Shown here: in pieces, positions 61,472-64,000 of the stretch
How positions within the stretch are numbered: the stretch's first letter is position 1
Layout of the letters: each line of letters opens with the position of its first letter
Origin: Kamptonema formosum PCC 6407
GTDB taxonomy: Bacteria > Cyanobacteriota > Cyanobacteriia > Cyanobacteriales > Microcoleaceae
Length of the DNA: 64,000 nt
Direction: 5' to 3'
NCBI RefSeq assembly: GCF_000332155.1
Contig: NZ_KB235903.1
Span: forward strand, 981,565-1,045,564
Notes under the pieces: generated by a model
What the model saw: the letters and a program-made list of their open reading frames with translations, nothing else
The model's database searches: none
Told to the model about the DNA's origin: nothing
Program-made: the position numbers and the translations under genes

Positions 61472-62743
61472 ATGTCTAATTTTGTTTTTGTTTTAGATAC
61501 CCAGAAACGGCCAATTAATCCAATACAACCAGGATTAGCTCGTAAGTTATTAACCTCTGGTAAAGCGGTAGTGTTCAGAAGATATCCGTTTACCATAATT
61601 CTTAACGAAAATGCGATCGCAACTCCCGAACCAATCACCCTAAAAATAGACCCCGGTTCTAAAACAACTGGTATAGCCTTATTGCAAGGAGAAAAAGTTA
61701 TTTGGGGTGCTGAACTAACCCATAGAGGTCAGGCAATTAAAGCAAGTTTGGAATCTCGTCGCTCACTTTGTAGAGGAAGGAGAAACCGCCATACTCGTTA
61801 TCGTCAAGCCAGATTTCTAAACCGGAAACGCCCTAAAGGTTGGTTAGCGCCAAGTTTGCAACATCGGGTTGAAACCACCTTGACTTGGGTAAAAAGACTA
61901 ATTAAACTTGCACCTATTAGCTCAATTGTTGAAGAGTTAGTCAGGTTTGATTTGCAACAGTTAGAAAATCCAGAGATTTCGGGCGTTGAATATCAACAGG
62001 GAGAATTGGTTGGCTACGAAGTTAGAGAATATTTGCTTAATAAATGGGAGCGGAAATGCGCTTACTGCGCCGTTGAAAATGTACCGTTACAAGTTGAGCA
62101 TATTCACCCCAAAGCAAAGGGTGGCACTAACTGCATCTCTAATCTTTGCCTTGCTTGCGAAAAGTGTAATACAAAAAAAGGCACTCAGAGTATTGAGAAG
62201 TTTCTAGCTAAAAAGCCAGATATTTTGAAGCGCATTTTGTCTCAAGCAAAACGACCTCTCAAGGATGCAGCAGCAGTTAACTCAACTCGCTGGGGATTAT
62301 TTAATCGACTGAAGGAAACTGGTTTACCTGTTTCTACTGGTAGTGGCGGTTTAACTAAATTCAATCGAACTCGATTGAATTTGCCTAAAACCCATTGGAT
62401 TGAGGCTGCTTGTGTGGGACAAATTGACTCGGTTAACCTATTAACAAATCAACCATTGTTAATTAAAGCTATGGGTCACGGGACACGCCAAATGTGCCGT
62501 ACTGACAAGTTTGGATTCCCGTCTCGCTATGTTCCCAGGCTTAAATTTATCAAGGGTTTCCAAACGGGTGACATTGTGAAAGCAGTTGTCACTTCCGGGA
62601 AGAAAATCGGCACTTATGTTGGGCGTGTTGCCATCAGAACTTCCGGGTCTTTCAATATTTCTGTACCTGAATTGGTGTCGGGGATTAATTACAAATACTG
62701 CAAAACTGTCCATAAAAAGGATGGTTACAGCTACGCATTTTGA
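61472..62743 (+). CDS. iscB: IscB RNA-guided endonuclease
   Basis: 423 aa, with GGGAGG eight bases before the ATG. N-terminal PLMP/RRXRR region (1-55; VLDTQKRPINPIQPGLARKL), RuvC-I with Asp60 (KIDPGSKTTGIAL), the arginine-rich bridge helix (ESRRSLCRGRRNRHTRYRQA), RuvC-II Glu154/155 (SIVEELVRFD), inserted HNH with the Cys196-x2-Cys199 and Cys226/Cys229 knuckles and catalytic His210 (LQVEHIHPKAKGG), and RuvC-III at 308-316. The RuvC-III sequence is HWIEAACVG, with Glu where the family normally has Asp (HWxDA), which may weaken one active site. A 5' omega-RNA region precedes the gene; no TnpA-like transposase is adjacent. Confidence 0.93.
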   Translation: MSNFVFVLDTQKRPINPIQPGLARKLLTSGKAVVFRRYPFTIILNENAIATPEPITLKIDPGSKTTGIALLQGEKVIWGAELTHRGQAIKASLESRRSLCRGRRNRHTRYRQARFLNRKRPKGWLAPSLQHRVETTLTWVKRLIKLAPISSIVEELVRFDLQQLENPEISGVEYQQGELVGYEVREYLLNKWERKCAYCAVENVPLQVEHIHPKAKGGTNCISNLCLACEKCNTKKGTQSIEKFLAKKPDILKRILSQAKRPLKDAAAVNSTRWGLFNRLKETGLPVSTGSGGLTKFNRTRLNLPKTHWIEAACVGQIDSVNLLTNQPLLIKAMGHGTRQMCRTDKFGFPSRYVPRLKFIKGFQTGDIVKAVVTSGKKIGTYVGRVAIRTSGSFNISVPELVSGINYKYCKTVHKKDGYSYAF

Positions 62744-62751
62744 AGATTCAC

Positions 62752-62806
62752 GGTGGTTAAAACCACCCGCGTCGTTTCCCTATAAGGGCTAAAGCCTCGC
62801 TCGTTT
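62752..62806 (+). repeat. Hairpin and direct repeat at the right end of the iscB element
   Basis: GGTGGTTAAAACCACC (62752-62767) is a 6-bp-stem hairpin nine bases after the iscB stop. GGGCTAAAGCCTCGCTCGTT (62786-62806) then repeats, 18 of 21, the sequence at 61241-61261 upstream of iscB. These features suggest the right boundary of a single-stranded-DNA type (IS200/IS605-like) element. Confidence 0.55.
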
Positions 62807-62826
62807 CCCACTTACCGAGTTTTTTT

Positions 62827-64000
62827 ATGAGTAATCCTATCTATTCCGGCATCATTCTCAGCAACCGCTACCGCATTGTGCGCGAGTTGGGACACGGCGG
62901 CTTTGGACGCACCTATTTGTCTGAAGATACCTACAGATTTAATGAACTCTGCGTTTTAAAAGAATTTGCCCCCCAAGTGCAAGGTAGTTACGCTTTAGAA
63001 AAATCTCAGGAACTCTTCGAGCGGGAAGCAGGGGTTCTCTACAAGCTAGAACACCCTCAAATCCCGCGCTTCCGAGAGCTATTCCGGGTCACGCTCGATC
63101 GCCAGGGATACATATTTTTGGTGCAAGATTATGTGGAAGGGCAAAATTACCGCGTTCTCTTAAGCGATCGCCAGCTTCAGGGGTTGCGGTTTAGTGAGGT
63201 AGAATGCACGTCTTTGCTGCTCAAACTGTTACCAGTGCTCGATTATATTCACTCTCTAGGAGTGATTCACCGCGACATTTCTCCCGATAATCTGATCCTG
63301 CGGATTGCTGACGGTTTACCTGTCCTGATTGACTTTGGTGGCGTTAAGCAAGTGGCCGCAACGTTAGAGTCTCAATACGGCCAGCAACATGGTGCTGCGA
63401 TCGCGGCCACGCGATTAGGTAAAGTCGGTTATGCTCCCGACGAACAGATGCAAATGGGAATTGTATTTCCTCACAGCGATTTATACGCACTGGCGGCGAC
63501 GGTTTTGGTGTTGCTGACGGGTAAGGAACCGCAACAGCTCATAGATGGCTACACCCTTACCTGGAACTGGCGGCGGGAATGTTCGCTCTCGCCAACTTTG
63601 GGAGCAGTTTTGGATCGGATGCTAGCTCAGCGTCCAGGCGATCGCTACCAGAGAGCCGCAGACGTACTCCAAGCTCTCAGCGGAGGCTCCGTATCCCCTC
63701 CTCAACCTTATTTACCTGCGACTCAGCCGCCGCCAGAGCTCGCCGCGATCGCGCCACCAACTTCGCCGCCGTCTTCTTCCCCTGTTCCTCCAACTCCTCG
63801 CAAGTCCTCTCCCTTGCTAGCAGCAATGCTCGTATTGCTAGTGATGGCGGGAATGGGTGGAGTAGGTTGGTTTGCAGGTAACTACTGGTTAAAACACTCT
63901 ACTCGTCCGCAGAAGATAGACCAAGAAGTGCGATCGGAACAGAACCGGCAAGATGCTTTGCGCGATCGCCTCGAAAAAATGACCGTAGACGGCAACTTTT
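62827..64000 (+). CDS. Serine/threonine protein kinase, N-terminal part (3' end outside window)
   Basis: 391 codons visible from ATG at 62827. ATP loop ELGHGGFGRTYLSED, catalytic Lys in VLKEFAP, catalytic loop HRDISPDNL and DFGG (with KQVAATLESQYG) are present, so it should be an active Hanks-type kinase (PknC-like in cyanobacteria). The kinase domain (about 1-285) is followed by a Pro-rich linker (PPQPYLPATQPPPELAAIAP) and a single membrane helix near 318-345. The sensory C-terminal domain lies beyond the window. Confidence 0.92.
   Translation, partial: MSNPIYSGIILSNRYRIVRELGHGGFGRTYLSEDTYRFNELCVLKEFAPQVQGSYALEKSQELFEREAGVLYKLEHPQIPRFRELFRVTLDRQGYIFLVQDYVEGQNYRVLLSDRQLQGLRFSEVECTSLLLKLLPVLDYIHSLGVIHRDISPDNLILRIADGLPVLIDFGGVKQVAATLESQYGQQHGAAIAATRLGKVGYAPDEQMQMGIVFPHSDLYALAATVLVLLTGKEPQQLIDGYTLTWNWRRECSLSPTLGAVLDRMLAQRPGDRYQRAADVLQALSGGSVSPPQPYLPATQPPPELAAIAPPTSPPSSSPVPPTPRKSSPLLAAMLVLLVMAGMGGVGWFAGNYWLKHSTRPQKIDQEVRSEQNRQDALRDRLEKMTVDGNF

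Noticed and set aside
63579-63881. Alternative-frame ORF in the kinase gene
   Set aside because: Overlaps the in-frame kinase and its Ser/Arg-rich sequence is typical of a shifted frame.

Overview
The window comes from a filamentous cyanobacterium, most likely of the Oscillatoriales (Microcoleus/Oscillatoria/Kamptonema-like). Evidence: allophycocyanin genes apcA-apcB-apcC at the left edge, very frequent HIP1 octamers (GCGATCGC), a ferrochelatase with a chlorophyll-binding-type tail, the cyanobacterial alkane pair (acyl-ACP reductase and aldehyde deformylating oxygenase), desA, minCDE, and many intergenic heptamer arrays (GGGGCTA, TTAGCAA, TTGTTAG, TTAACAG types). I saw no rRNA, tRNA or CRISPR array.

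Layout. 1-1.4 kb: phycobilisome core genes. 1.6-8 kb: ftsW, a beta-helix protein, a large helical membrane protein and hslO, separated by inverted heptamer arrays and palindromes. 8.1-14.9 kb: accessory genes, comprising an unknown two-gene unit with a paralogous copy at 25.5-26.0 kb, a Uma2-type protein, a STAND NTPase, a secreted M23 peptidase with RTX-type repeats, a mazEF-like pair whose toxin is broken, and an intact mazEF-like pair. 14.9-28.6 kb: a PAS/GAF/GGDEF sensor, a glycosyltransferase, a cysteine desulfurase, an adenylate cyclase followed by a broken phosphatase remnant, a four-carbon acid sugar kinase-like protein and minCDE. 28.7-46.9 kb: mixed housekeeping genes (methyltransferase, hemH, HEAT-repeat protein, N-acetyltransferase, transporters, ado-aar, accA, folE, phosphoglucomutase) and a mosaic of two broken insertion sequences at 32.5-33.4 kb.

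46.9-49.6 kb: an A+T-rich two-gene operon (GHKL ATPase plus a Rossmann/methyltransferase-like protein) bounded by about 65-nt imperfect inverted repeats. It looks like a mobile cassette, possibly a defence one. 49.7-54 kb: thrC, a small conserved protein, desA, and an SDR gene divergent from an HxlR regulator.

54.0-61.2 kb: the most unusual block. Three leftward genes encode (i) an 880-aa protein combining an RNase D-type exonuclease, a PD-(D/E)XK nuclease with a Cas4/AddB-like four-cysteine pattern and an FtsK-type translocase, (ii) an AAA/STAND-like ATPase and (iii) a winged-helix protein. A divergent gene encodes a ParB-like/coiled-coil/Rho-N-like protein. I read this as one DNA-processing or anti-invader module; its function is not known to me. 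Directly beside it is an IscB gene with a probable omega-RNA region, abutting a heptamer array. The window ends inside a serine/threonine kinase gene.

All functions are inferred by reading the protein sequences; no database search was possible.
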